Below, in pieces: positions 7,391-14,313 of a DNA stretch of 16,480 bases (its first letter is position 1; every line of letters begins with the position of its first letter). Made by a program: the position numbers and the translations under genes. This DNA is from JBEDKD01 sp041172365 (GTDB lineage Bacteria > Cyanobacteriota > Cyanobacteriia > Cyanobacteriales > Microcoleaceae): assembly GCA_041172365.1 (NCBI GenBank), contig JBEDKD010000493.1, positions 1-16,480 on the forward strand, written 5' to 3'. Under the pieces are notes generated by a model, which saw nothing but the letters and a program-made list of their open reading frames with translations, was not told the origin of the DNA and did no database searches.

Positions 7391-8000
7391 GTAGGGGCGG
7401 GTTCACCCAAATTTCTCCTACCAACAAATAACCTTAATAAACCCGCCCCCACTGAGGGAAGAAGCCTGAGAGCGGTAATTTTTGTAGGCGGTTCATCCAA
7501 ATTTCTCCTACCAACAAATAACCTTAATAAACCCGCCCCCACTGAGGAAAGAAGCCTGAAATTTGTAAATTTTATGGGCGGGTTTACCCAAATTTTTCCT
7601 ACCAACAAATAACCTTAATAAACCCGCCCTCACTGAGGGAAGAAGCCTGAGAGCGGTAATTTTTGTAGGGCGGGTTCACCCAAATTTCTCCTACCAACAA
7701 ATAACCTTAATAAACTCGCCCCTACTGAGGGAAAAAGCCTGAGAGCGGTAATTTTTGTAGGGCTGGTTTACCCAAATTTCTCCTACCAACAAATAACCTT
7801 AATAAACCCGCCCCCACTGAGGAAAAAAGCCTGAAAGCGGTAAATTTCGTAGGGCGGGTTAATCCAAATTTCTCCTACCAACAAATAACCTTAATAAACC
7901 GCCCCCCACTGAGGGAAGAAGCCTGAAAGCGGTAAATTTTGTAGGGCGGGTTCACCCAAATTTCTCCTACCAACAAATAACCTTAATAAACCCGCCCCAG
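7391..8000. repeat. Seven-copy ~92-bp tandem array with GGGCGGGTT/AACCCGCCC arms
   Basis: The block AAATTTCTCCTACCAACAAA recurs with its central position at 7411, 7501, 7592, 7684, 7776, 7868 and 7960, giving periods of 90, 91, 92, 92, 92 and 92. Each unit has a GTAGGGGCGGGTT-like left arm, the block, AACCTTAATAAACCCGCCCC as right arm, and a spacer ACTGAGG.AAGAAGCCTGA.AGCGGTAA. The arms can pair over a ~40-nt loop. Copies differ by scattered substitutions and 1-2 bp indels, so open reading frames across it are not conserved as protein. It lies between two convergent genes. Confidence 0.92.
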
Positions 8001-8002
8001 GG

Positions 8003-8128
8003 GGTTGTTGAATTAAGTGAATCATTAATTTCTGGGTGTGGATGGGGCGGGTTTATCTCATTTGTCGGTGGGTATCAAAGATTTCGGTGAACCCGCCCCT
8101 ACCCCCGATCGTCGGTTGTTGAATTAAG
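8003..8128. repeat. 60-bp dispersed repeat, copy 2, between 15-bp direct repeats
   Basis: Positions 8043-8102 repeat the 27-86 unit with two differences. The unit sits between two identical copies of GGTTGTTGAATTAAG (8003-8017 and 8114-8128), which are followed by TGAAT and AGAAT. Direct repeats flanking a palindromic unit are what a target-site duplication would look like, although about 25 and 11 bp of other sequence lie between them and the unit. Confidence 0.7.
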
Positions 8129-8134
8129 AGAATT

Positions 8135-8656
8135 TTAAGGCATCATAGGCGGTTTAGGATGCTGTGGCATTAATAGGGAAAGCTGTTTCCGTTGCTCAAC
8201 CGTGAGCACCTGTCGCTCTGCTAACATCGAATCAAAATGTTTATTATCTAGTTGTTGATGCAGTTTTTGGATTTGCTCATGTTGTTGTTTTAATTCCTCC
8301 TGGGAAACATCACTTCCTAATAGCGATCGCATTTTTTGTTCAGTCTCAAATAGTTGTTTGTGTAACCCCTCTGTCTCTTTTCTCGTATTCAGGTGAATTG
8401 TCTTAATTTGTTCTCGTTGTTGTGTAGTCAAATTAATATCTTTTGCCCAAGGTGGATCGGGAATATCACCTCCTTGTACTTCCCCCATCGGTGGTGGTGG
8501 ACATTGGGCAATTGAAGTTGAACGGGTTGGGTTAGTTTGAGTTACTGTTGATTGATTTAACGCGTTCGTGCTACCCACGCCCTGGAGCGCGATCGCGCTG
8601 GTAATGGGTATTAGGAATAACGCGGTAGGGAAAACAAATAAGTAAGGGAATTTCAT
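8135..8656 (-). CDS. Spy/CpxP-family periplasmic protein (LTXXQ motif)
   Basis: A 173-residue protein from the ATG at 8656, which follows GAGGAG nine bases upstream. A longer frame from 8686 would put ten extra residues before the signal peptide. Residues 1-23 are a signal peptide. The mature protein has a Pro-rich stretch (QCPPPPMGEV), LTTQQ at 76-80, a long charged coiled-coil-like helix region, LTVEQ at 151-155, and a His/Met/Pro tail (MPQHPKPPMMP). This is the repeated LTxxQ pattern of Spy and CpxP, periplasmic chaperones and stress sensors that respond to envelope damage and copper or zinc. It is divergent from a regulator-kinase pair, as cpxP is from cpxRA. A role as chaperone or as brake on the kinase is an inference from that arrangement. 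Confidence 0.82.
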   Translation of the reverse strand: MKFPYLFVFPTALFLIPITSAIALQGVGSTNALNQSTVTQTNPTRSTSIAQCPPPPMGEVQGGDIPDPPWAKDINLTTQQREQIKTIHLNTRKETEGLHKQLFETEQKMRSLLGSDVSQEELKQQHEQIQKLHQQLDNKHFDSMLAERQVLTVEQRKQLSLLMPQHPKPPMMP

Positions 8657-8772
8657 CAGATTAATCTCCTCAAAACGATGAGTCAACTATGCAATAAATT
8701 GAGATTTTAGGTGGGCTGTTGCCCTACACAACCATTAAAGAGGGTAAAGATTACGGATTGATCGATAGTTTC

Positions 8773-8816
8773 ATTACAATTTTGTAATTTACAAAGGTAC
8801 AAAGTAGGAGTAAAAT
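8773..8816 (+). promoter_or_regulatory. Operator and promoter of the two-component operon
   Basis: A near-palindrome ATTACAATTTTGTAAT (8773-8788; arms ATTACAA and TTGTAAT around TT) abuts a promoter-like pair: TTTACA (8788-8793) and TAAAAT (8811-8816), 17 bp apart. The ATG is 27 bp further on. The operator is placed as for an OmpR-family activator. The shape ATTACAA-NN-TTGTAAT resembles the metal-responsive CusR-type box (ATGACAA-NN-TTGTCAT). It may also serve the divergent Spy-like gene. The second copy is at 5873-5888. Confidence 0.6.
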
Positions 8817-8843
8817 AGATATCAAGTCAAGTGATAAACAACT

Positions 8844-9527
8844 ATGAATATTCTGTACGTTGAAGATGAAGCTAAAATCGCGAGTTTTGTCTGTGCTGGT
8901 TTGAAAGAAAACGGCTTTGTCGTTGATTATTGTGACAATGGCAATGAGGGCTATACTCACGCGATGGAAAATGATTATGATGTAATTGTTCTTGATATCA
9001 TGTTGCCTGGTAAAGATGGATTAGCTATTCTTAAAAGTATGAGGCGAGCAGGGCGTAATATTCCTGTGATTTTATTAACAGCACGCAATGAATTAGACGA
9101 TCGCATTGAAGGTTTAAATTTAGGGGCTGATGATTATATCGCGAAACCTTTTTTTGTGGAAGAATTAATTGCCCGTCTTCATGCCGTCGTGCGTCGTGTA
9201 TCGGGCGATCGCCAAAATATTTTATCCGCGGGTACTCTGAAATTAGATCGCATTACCCGTGAAGTTACCTGTAATCAACAATCAGTGGAATTAACCACGC
9301 GAGAATTTAATTTTTTAGAATATTTAATGCGCTCTCCGGGGCGAGTTTTTACTCGGACTCAAATTCTTGAGCACGTCTGGGGTTATGATTTTAATCCCAA
9401 TACAAATTTAGTTGATGTTTGTATTCAACGTATCCGTAAAAAATTAGAACAAGTGGGGGGAACTGGTTATTTAGAAAGTGTCCGAGGTGTGGGTTATCGC
9501 TTTCGTAATACGGAGTCTTCACTATGA
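8844..9527 (+). CDS. OmpR-family response regulator (CusR/CopR-like)
   Basis: A 227-residue two-domain regulator. The receiver domain (1-120) has the acidic pair E7-D8, phospho-acceptor D51 in VIVLDIMLPGKDG, LLTA near 80-83, and K in DDYIAKPF. The C-terminal winged helix has LTTREFNFLEYLMRSPGRVF, VDVCIQRIRKKL and the closing VRGVGYRF. It overlaps the kinase by ATGA (9524-9527), so the pair is co-translated. The kinase type and the neighbouring Spy-like and DUF305 genes suggest sensing of metals or envelope stress. It could equally be a general CpxR-like regulator. Autoregulation through the palindrome at 8773 is likely but unproven. Confidence 0.93.
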   Translation: MNILYVEDEAKIASFVCAGLKENGFVVDYCDNGNEGYTHAMENDYDVIVLDIMLPGKDGLAILKSMRRAGRNIPVILLTARNELDDRIEGLNLGADDYIAKPFFVEELIARLHAVVRRVSGDRQNILSAGTLKLDRITREVTCNQQSVELTTREFNFLEYLMRSPGRVFTRTQILEHVWGYDFNPNTNLVDVCIQRIRKKLEQVGGTGYLESVRGVGYRFRNTESSL

Positions 9528-11161
9528 AAAAATTACGTTCTTTTCGAGTCCGCATCGCCTTATTATCTGTTTTCTTAGCGGGAAGTACCTTAATCGGATT
9601 TGGCTTGGCATCTTGGTTCCTTATTTATAAGACAAAACTTGCCCGTTTAGATAGTGAGATTAAAAGTCAATTATTGCGAGAATCGGTACATCCTCCCTAT
9701 CCCATAATACATTGGCTTACTTATGAGAAAGCATTACCTTTATTCTTTGGTGTGGACTCCCAATCCCAACTTTTACTTTTGGTTATTGACTCCCATGAAC
9801 AAATTTTGCATCAATCTTCTCACTGGCCATCGGATCTCAATTATGCTAATTTATTCCCTCCAGCCTCCAAGTCAATAACTCCTTTTTTCTTCCCTGAAGC
9901 CATATCACCACCACCTCCTTTTGGCCACGGTAATAAACCGCCTGACGGAAGGTTACATCCCCTTTTTCGTAATGGCGATAAACCGCCTGACGGAAGGCCA
10001 CATCCCCCTTTTCGTGATGGTAATAAACCGCCTGATGAAACGCAACCTCCAGAGGAAAAACAGGAGTTTCTTCCCCCAGAAATAAGATCTGATATCCTTC
10101 CCGAAAATCCCTATCGAGATCAGGAACCCCCAAGCTCCTTTGTGACGAAAAAAACTCATACTGGGAGATGGCGAATAGGCTCTGTTGCATCCCCTTTTGT
10201 TCGCATCGCGATCGCGGTATCTTTACATACTATTGAACGGGAAATGACCGCGATCGCGAATATTTTCTTGATTTCCGTACCTGTCGCGTTAATTTTAGTC
10301 GCGTTTGGAGCCTGGTTGTTGTCTGGAAGAGCCTTAAAACCTCTGCACCAAGTGACAATAACTATTCAACAAGTCACGGCAAAAGGGTTAAATCAAAGAG
10401 TCGCGATCGGGGATGTTGATCAGGAATTTGTGGAACTTTTACAAGTATTTAATCAGATGATGGAACGATTAGATCGCAGTTTTAAACAAGCTTCCCGTTT
10501 TAGTGCCGATGCTGCCCACGAATTAAAAACACCTTTAGCGATTTTACAAGGGCAATTAGAATGGACTTTACAACGGGTGGAAACAGGGTCAAAAATTCAA
10601 CAAACTTTGAGTGATTTACTCGATGAAGTGCGACGTTTAGGGACAATTATTCGCAAATTATTATTACTTTCCCTCGCGGACGCGGGACAAATGCGTTTAC
10701 AGTTAGTTACGGTTAATTTATCGGAAGTTTTAGCTGATTTAGTCGAAGATATTGACATATTAGCACCCGATTTAGAAGTTAAGACTAAAATTCCTCCCCA
10801 ATTGAAAATTAAGGGCGATCGCGATTTGCTGATGCAAGTCTTACAAAACTTAATTAATAACGCGATCAAATATAATATCCCCAAAGGTTGGATGGAAATC
10901 CAAGGCAACACTAACGGAAAAATTGTCTCCGTAACAGTGACTAATTCTTCTTTGGATATACCCCAGAGTGACAGAGAGCGAATTTTTGATAGATTTTATC
11001 GGGGCGATCGCTCTCATAATCGTCAAATTGAAGGATTGGGTTTAGGATTAAGTTTATCACGAGAAATCGCGCGCGCTCATGGAGGGGAGCTCACATTAGA
11101 TAAAACTCCATCTCGTCAAACCGCGTTTAGTTTAACATTACCAATTCGTAAAACTGGGTAA
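9524..11161 (+). CDS. Sensor histidine kinase, CusS/CpxA type, with repeat-bearing periplasmic loop
   Basis: A 545-residue membrane kinase. TM1 is residues 11-35 and TM2 about 246-270, leaving a periplasmic domain of about 210 residues. A HAMP region follows (GRALKPLHQ onward). Then come the H-box FSADAAH332ELKTPLA, the N-box LQNLINNAIKYN near 444, the D/F boxes IFDRFYRGDRS, and the G-box GLGLGLSLS. The sensor loop contains three tandem 15-residue units (about 134-175) of the form GHGNKPPDGRLHPLF, RNGDKPPDGRPHPPF, RDGNKPPDE. They are rich in Pro, Gly, His and charged residues and matched at DNA level by a 45-bp repeat (9932, 9977, 10022). Heavy-metal sensor kinases share this core (FSADaAHELKTPL). 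The repeat may bind metal or act as a spacer. It is the partner of the regulator at 8844-9527. Confidence 0.92.
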   Translation: MKKLRSFRVRIALLSVFLAGSTLIGFGLASWFLIYKTKLARLDSEIKSQLLRESVHPPYPIIHWLTYEKALPLFFGVDSQSQLLLLVIDSHEQILHQSSHWPSDLNYANLFPPASKSITPFFFPEAISPPPPFGHGNKPPDGRLHPLFRNGDKPPDGRPHPPFRDGNKPPDETQPPEEKQEFLPPEIRSDILPENPYRDQEPPSSFVTKKTHTGRWRIGSVASPFVRIAIAVSLHTIEREMTAIANIFLISVPVALILVAFGAWLLSGRALKPLHQVTITIQQVTAKGLNQRVAIGDVDQEFVELLQVFNQMMERLDRSFKQASRFSADAAHELKTPLAILQGQLEWTLQRVETGSKIQQTLSDLLDEVRRLGTIIRKLLLLSLADAGQMRLQLVTVNLSEVLADLVEDIDILAPDLEVKTKIPPQLKIKGDRDLLMQVLQNLINNAIKYNIPKGWMEIQGNTNGKIVSVTVTNSSLDIPQSDRERIFDRFYRGDRSHNRQIEGLGLGLSLSREIARAHGGELTLDKTPSRQTAFSLTLPIRKTG

Positions 11162-11304
11162 GGAAGAAGGAAGAAGTAAGAAGGAAGAAGGAAGAAGGAA
11201 GAAGGAAGAAGCAATTAAGGTGGAAGGAAGAAGGAAGAAGCAATTAAGGTGGAAGGAAGAAGGAAGAAGCAATTAAGGTGGAAGGAAGAAGCAATTAAGG
11301 TGGA
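11162..11304. repeat. Heptanucleotide (GGAAGAA)n tract with GCAATTAAGGT interruptions
   Basis: Runs of GGAAGAA begin directly after the kinase stop. The interruption GCAATTAAGGTGGAA starts at 11211, 11240, 11269 and 11291, so the higher-order periods are 29, 29 and 22. The last is shorter by exactly one heptamer. This is the pattern of cyanobacterial short tandemly repeated repetitive (STRR) sequences, which change length by slippage. Confidence 0.9.
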
Positions 11305-11361
11305 ATCCACTAAAACATGAAAATCCTTAGTATTGGCCGGATGGTGTTCCAGCAGAATTAA

Positions 11362-11384
11362 CGATCGCGTGGGGAGCGCGATCG
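11362..11384. terminator. HIP1-like hairpin, possible terminator of the porin gene
   Basis: CGATCGCG (11362-11369) and CGCGATCG (11377-11384) pair perfectly around TGGGGAG. It lies 25 bp beyond the porin stop (minus strand) and about 200 bp after the kinase stop. There is no clear T tract on either strand (minus strand continues TTAATTCTGC), so a terminator role is only possible. Between 11305 and 11361 I see no gene. Confidence 0.4.
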
Positions 11385-11409
11385 GGTTATTGATCAAGAA
11401 TAACAGAGA

Positions 11410-13335
11410 TTAAAAACTAAACTGCATCCGCAAACTGCCCACAAAAACCGTAGGATTATTACTAAAATTATTCAAGTTTTGAATCACATACAAAGAAGGC
11501 GCAATGGCAATATGATCCGTCAAAGGTAAGAAATAATTTGCCTCAATTTCATACTGAGTTGCACCATTACCAGCACCAGATACAAAAAACTTTTTCCCAC
11601 TGATAATATCCATAGGAATGACAAAAGAAAGCGTCCCTAATGCCCCTTCTTTACCCAGATCAGGGAAAGCTAATCCGGCCTGAAAATTCTGGACATTCAC
11701 CGTTTGATCCGGTCCCGTTTTTACCTGTAATTGGGTAGAAGCATAAAAATAGCGACCAAATAACCCAAAACGAGGATTAACTAACCAATCAAAATTAATC
11801 CCAAAGATATCGGAACTCGCACCCCCTAATTTCCCTCCATAACCATCATCTAATACCCCTGAAATAGGAGAAGTAACATTGAGTTGTCCATAACCATTAT
11901 CGGCTAAATTATTATGAGAATAAAGGAATCGGATATTGGCCTTAGAAGTAGGTTTATAAACCAATTCTGCGGAGAAAACATTGGGACGACCAAAAAATCC
12001 TTTAGTCGGATCTGCCGCGGTACGAACTCCTGATAAAAATTCGTCATTTTCTACCAAATAGCCCGTATGCAGTTCAAATTGTTTATTAATAAACCACTCC
12101 ACAACCGCACCGGCCCCCCGTGAAAGACTCCCCAAGAGAGGACTATTCATCGCGTTAAAACTGCTTACTCCTGCTAAATTATAGGGCGCAAATACATTTT
12201 CATCAAAGTAGGAAAACCAATTAACTCTTGGTCCAGCAAATACCCGGAGACTATCACCAATGGGAAAACTATAATAAAAGTCACGCACTACAAATTCATT
12301 GGCAACGGGGCCGGCCGTTTGTACACCAAAAGGAACACCTGATCTAAAGGTTTTTCCGGCTGACATAAAGTCATTTATACCCGGGTTGCCATTCCCTGTC
12401 GCGAGTGTCATTAATAAGGCATCTTTACCCGTAAAGGAACTAATTAGTGTCAACCAAACTAAATGATTAACGGTGATCTCGCTTTTGGTATTAACGCGCC
12501 GTTGGATGGGGTTTCCTGTGGCATCTCGACTGGCAATAAAGGGGGTTATTCCTTCGGCTCTAATCGTTCCATTTGTGGCTAATCCTGTGATATTAAAAAA
12601 GGTTAATCCATAGAGTTTAGTTGTGGGGGAAAATTGATTATTTTCTAAGCTCGCGGCGCGTGCTTCTAAGGTATCTATGCGCCCTCGTAAAGAGGCTAAT
12701 TCTGCGGCAAATGCTTCTTGGAGTTTTTGTATTGCTAATAAGTCTTCTTGGGTGACTAAATTTTCTGTCTGGGTTTTGATCAGTTCATTAATTTTATCTA
12801 AGCAAGCATTTAAACCCGCGGCAAATTCATAACGCGTCATCCCTCTATTTCCCCGAAATGTGCCATCGGGATAACCTGTAATACAGGCATACTTTTCTGT
12901 TAAGGATTTTAATGCTTGATAAGCCCAGTCTGTCGGTTCTATTTGTACGTCTGAAAGTTGATAAACGGAGGGGGTTTCTGTGTTGATATCTGTGCTTTGT
13001 GATAAGGATTCTAATAATTGTTGTTGACTGGCTTCGGGTGTTTCTTTCTGGGTTGAATTGTCAACTATTATGAGGGGTGAAGGAGTAGGAGAGGCCTGAT
13101 AAACAGGGAGATGAAATAAGGCTGAATTGGTTTTTAAAGAAGAGCGCGATGGGAGCATCCCAACTTTGTAGGGGCGAAGCATGACCGCAGATAAGTTATT
13201 GGTTAAAAGTAAGGATTTACTACGGTCATGCTTCGCCCCTACTACTTCTGCCGCGAAAGCAAAATTGATCGGAATTGTCCCCAAAAAGGCAGTCGTCAGT
13301 AACAGAAATTTTAAGGCAACAGTAGAATTAGGCAT
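11410..13335 (-). CDS. OprB-like outer-membrane porin with SLH domain
   Basis: A 641-residue protein of the cyanobacterial SLH-porin (iron-uptake/OprB) family. Residues 1-29 are a signal peptide (cleavage after FAFA). A low-complexity linker follows. The SLH domain is about residues 127-182 (DWAYQALKSLTEKYACITGYPDGTF...TRYEFAAGL) and binds the cell wall. A coiled coil (about 185-235, AELASLRGRIDTLEARAASLE) spans the periplasm. The rest is a beta-barrel ending SLRMQFSF with a terminal Phe, as outer-membrane proteins do. Such porins pass inorganic ions or sugars; the solute here is unknown. Residues 32-56 are encoded exactly by a palindromic repeat (13168-13242), an in-frame insertion just after the signal peptide. 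No strong ribosome-binding site precedes the ATG. Confidence 0.9.
   Translation of the reverse strand: MPNSTVALKFLLLTTAFLGTIPINFAFAAEVVGAKHDRSKSLLLTNNLSAVMLRPYKVGMLPSRSSLKTNSALFHLPVYQASPTPSPLIIVDNSTQKETPEASQQQLLESLSQSTDINTETPSVYQLSDVQIEPTDWAYQALKSLTEKYACITGYPDGTFRGNRGMTRYEFAAGLNACLDKINELIKTQTENLVTQEDLLAIQKLQEAFAAELASLRGRIDTLEARAASLENNQFSPTTKLYGLTFFNITGLATNGTIRAEGITPFIASRDATGNPIQRRVNTKSEITVNHLVWLTLISSFTGKDALLMTLATGNGNPGINDFMSAGKTFRSGVPFGVQTAGPVANEFVVRDFYYSFPIGDSLRVFAGPRVNWFSYFDENVFAPYNLAGVSSFNAMNSPLLGSLSRGAGAVVEWFINKQFELHTGYLVENDEFLSGVRTAADPTKGFFGRPNVFSAELVYKPTSKANIRFLYSHNNLADNGYGQLNVTSPISGVLDDGYGGKLGGASSDIFGINFDWLVNPRFGLFGRYFYASTQLQVKTGPDQTVNVQNFQAGLAFPDLGKEGALGTLSFVIPMDIISGKKFFVSGAGNGATQYEIEANYFLPLTDHIAIAPSLYVIQNLNNFSNNPTVFVGSLRMQFSF
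13168..13242. repeat. 75-bp palindromic element inserted in frame in the porin gene
   Basis: GTAGGGGCGAAGCATGACCG (13168-13187) and its exact complement (13223-13242) are 20-bp arms around a 35-nt loop. The element is 75 bp long, 25 codons, and starts on a codon boundary. It therefore adds 25 residues (VGAKHDRS...LRPY) without a stop. GTAGGGGCGAAGC ends are familiar from dispersed cyanobacterial repeats. Confidence 0.85.
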
Positions 13336-13365
13336 ATTTACTTAAGCTTAATCAGCCAATTTTCA

Positions 13366-13403
13366 AGAGTATGGTTTAACTATGAAACATTAAACCATAC
13401 TCT
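13366..13403. promoter_or_regulatory. Perfect 14-bp inverted repeat upstream of the porin gene
   Basis: AGAGTATGGTTTAA (13366-13379) and TTAAACCATACTCT (13390-13403) pair perfectly around a 10-nt loop, 31 bp before the porin ATG. AT-rich symmetric DNA at this place could be an operator or a leader-RNA hairpin. No T tract follows on the minus strand, so it is not a good terminator for the DUF305 gene. Confidence 0.55.
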
Positions 13404-13417
13404 GCTGAATTAAGGGA

Positions 13418-13486
13418 ACAAAAAAAACTGGGTTTCTGGCAGTTTTCTCTTAGCTGAAATCACCATTTAGGTTAAGAAACCCGGTT
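13418..13486 (-). terminator. Possible terminator of the DUF305 gene
   Basis: On the minus strand AACCGGGTTTCT (13486-13475) can pair with AGAAACCCAGTT (13437-13426), with one G.U, and is followed by T-rich sequence. It starts 10 bp after the DUF305 stop. The 37-nt loop is long for a terminator. The arms belong to the dispersed AGAAACCCGGTTTCT palindrome family, apparently recruited here. Confidence 0.45.
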
Positions 13487-13496
13487 AGAGCGTAAG

Positions 13497-14171
13497 TTAT
13501 TTACGAGGGTTCATCATACCACCCATACCTCCCATACCACCACACCCCATACCAGTATTTAAACCATACCAGTCTCGTAACCACGCTTGCATTTGCACAA
13601 TTTCTTGACGTTGAGAGGTGCTAATATTAGTGGCTAAAGTTTTCACTTCATTATGTTTCCCTAACCCATGATTTAATAACTGATTTGACATCATTATTGC
13701 TCCCATGTGGTGCATTCGCATATCTTCTAAAAATGCCCGATCTAAATCATTTCCTTTCAACTTTGTTAAATCTCGCATCATGGGGGTATATTCAACTTTT
13801 GTTGACTGCCCCGGATACCATTCTTTTAACCAAGTTTGCATTTGTTCAATTTCTGCACTTTGTACCCGGATAATATCTTGGGCAAATTTCTTCATTTCCG
13901 CGCGATTGGTCCCATTATACAGTATGGTTGCAGTCGCGATCGCTTCTTGGTGATGGGGAATCATTTTGGCGAGAAAATTAAACTCACTTTGCACTTGCAT
14001 CGACATCATCATCTGATGATGATTTCCACCCCCAAATTGTCCCATACATCCCCCAGGGGGCATGGGTTGAGGTTTTGTCGGAACCGCGTTTAAATCCTTT
14101 ATACTAAATAAAAAACCCGTACCAATACCTGCACTCAGTAAAAGCACTGATAACGATTTTTTCCCAAACAT
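13497..14171 (-). CDS. DUF305 periplasmic protein, CopM-like, Met/His-rich
   Basis: A 224-residue protein from the ATG at 14171. The start is fixed by AGGAGG six bases upstream and by the signal peptide that follows (MFGKKSLSVLLLSAGIG... to about residue 29). A longer frame from 14258 would run through the promoter. Mature protein: a Met/His/Gly-rich segment (GGCMGQFGGGNHHQMMMSM), then two DUF305 four-helix halves carrying MIPHHQEAI and MRMHHMGAIMM, and a tail MGCGGMGGMGGMM. The paired HH motifs and Met clusters suit binding of copper or a similar soft metal. CopM of Synechocystis is a periplasmic copper-binding DUF305 protein, but I cannot show orthology. The MerR-type promoter upstream supports metal-induced expression. 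It probably protects the periplasm by sequestering metal. Confidence 0.85.
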   Translation of the reverse strand: MFGKKSLSVLLLSAGIGTGFLFSIKDLNAVPTKPQPMPPGGCMGQFGGGNHHQMMMSMQVQSEFNFLAKMIPHHQEAIATATILYNGTNRAEMKKFAQDIIRVQSAEIEQMQTWLKEWYPGQSTKVEYTPMMRDLTKLKGNDLDRAFLEDMRMHHMGAIMMSNQLLNHGLGKHNEVKTLATNISTSQRQEIVQMQAWLRDWYGLNTGMGCGGMGGMGGMMNPRK

Positions 14172-14226
14172 AATTGCCTCCTCATTTCTCATATTTTTAT
14201 TCATACCGAGAGAAATGGATAATCTA

Positions 14227-14258
14227 ATGATAGACACTCCCCTGAAGGGGAGAGTCAA
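14227..14258 (-). promoter_or_regulatory. MerR-family promoter/operator of the DUF305 gene
   Basis: On the minus strand TTGACT (14258-14253), a 20-bp spacer and TATCAT (14232-14227) form a promoter with the over-long spacer typical of MerR-family control. The spacer contains the dyad ACTCTCCCC-TTCA-GGGGAGTGT (14255-14234; eight of nine positions pair). MerR, CueR and ZntR relatives bind such dyads and untwist the DNA when metal is bound. The predicted transcript starts near 14220, about 50 nt before the ATG. The regulator itself is not in the window. Confidence 0.8.
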
Positions 14259-14313
14259 GGAAGCAGGACAAAACTTAATCTTTTTTTAACTTTGCCATGT
14301 CTTCTGGGAAAAA

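Noticed and set aside
7169..7612. 147-residue open frame
   Set aside because: It runs from inside the methyltransferase into the tandem repeat. Its apparent protein repeats are translated minisatellite, and the later 91/92-bp periods break the frame.
7391..8000. CRISPR array
   Set aside because: The whole 92-bp unit is conserved, including what would be spacers, and no cas genes are present. It is an ordinary tandem repeat.
9846..10190. Minus-strand open frames opposite the kinase sensor loop
   Set aside because: They exist because the 45-bp repeat is open in several frames; the plus-strand kinase explains the region.
11215..11397. 60-residue minus-strand frame with EHHPANTKDFHVLVDST
   Set aside because: One end is translated STRR repeat. 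The middle looks slightly protein-like but is too short, without a start or known family; at most a gene scrap.
14172..14258. Longer N-terminus of the DUF305 protein
   Set aside because: It would place 29 residues before a proper signal peptide and cover the promoter region, and AGGAGG fits the internal ATG.
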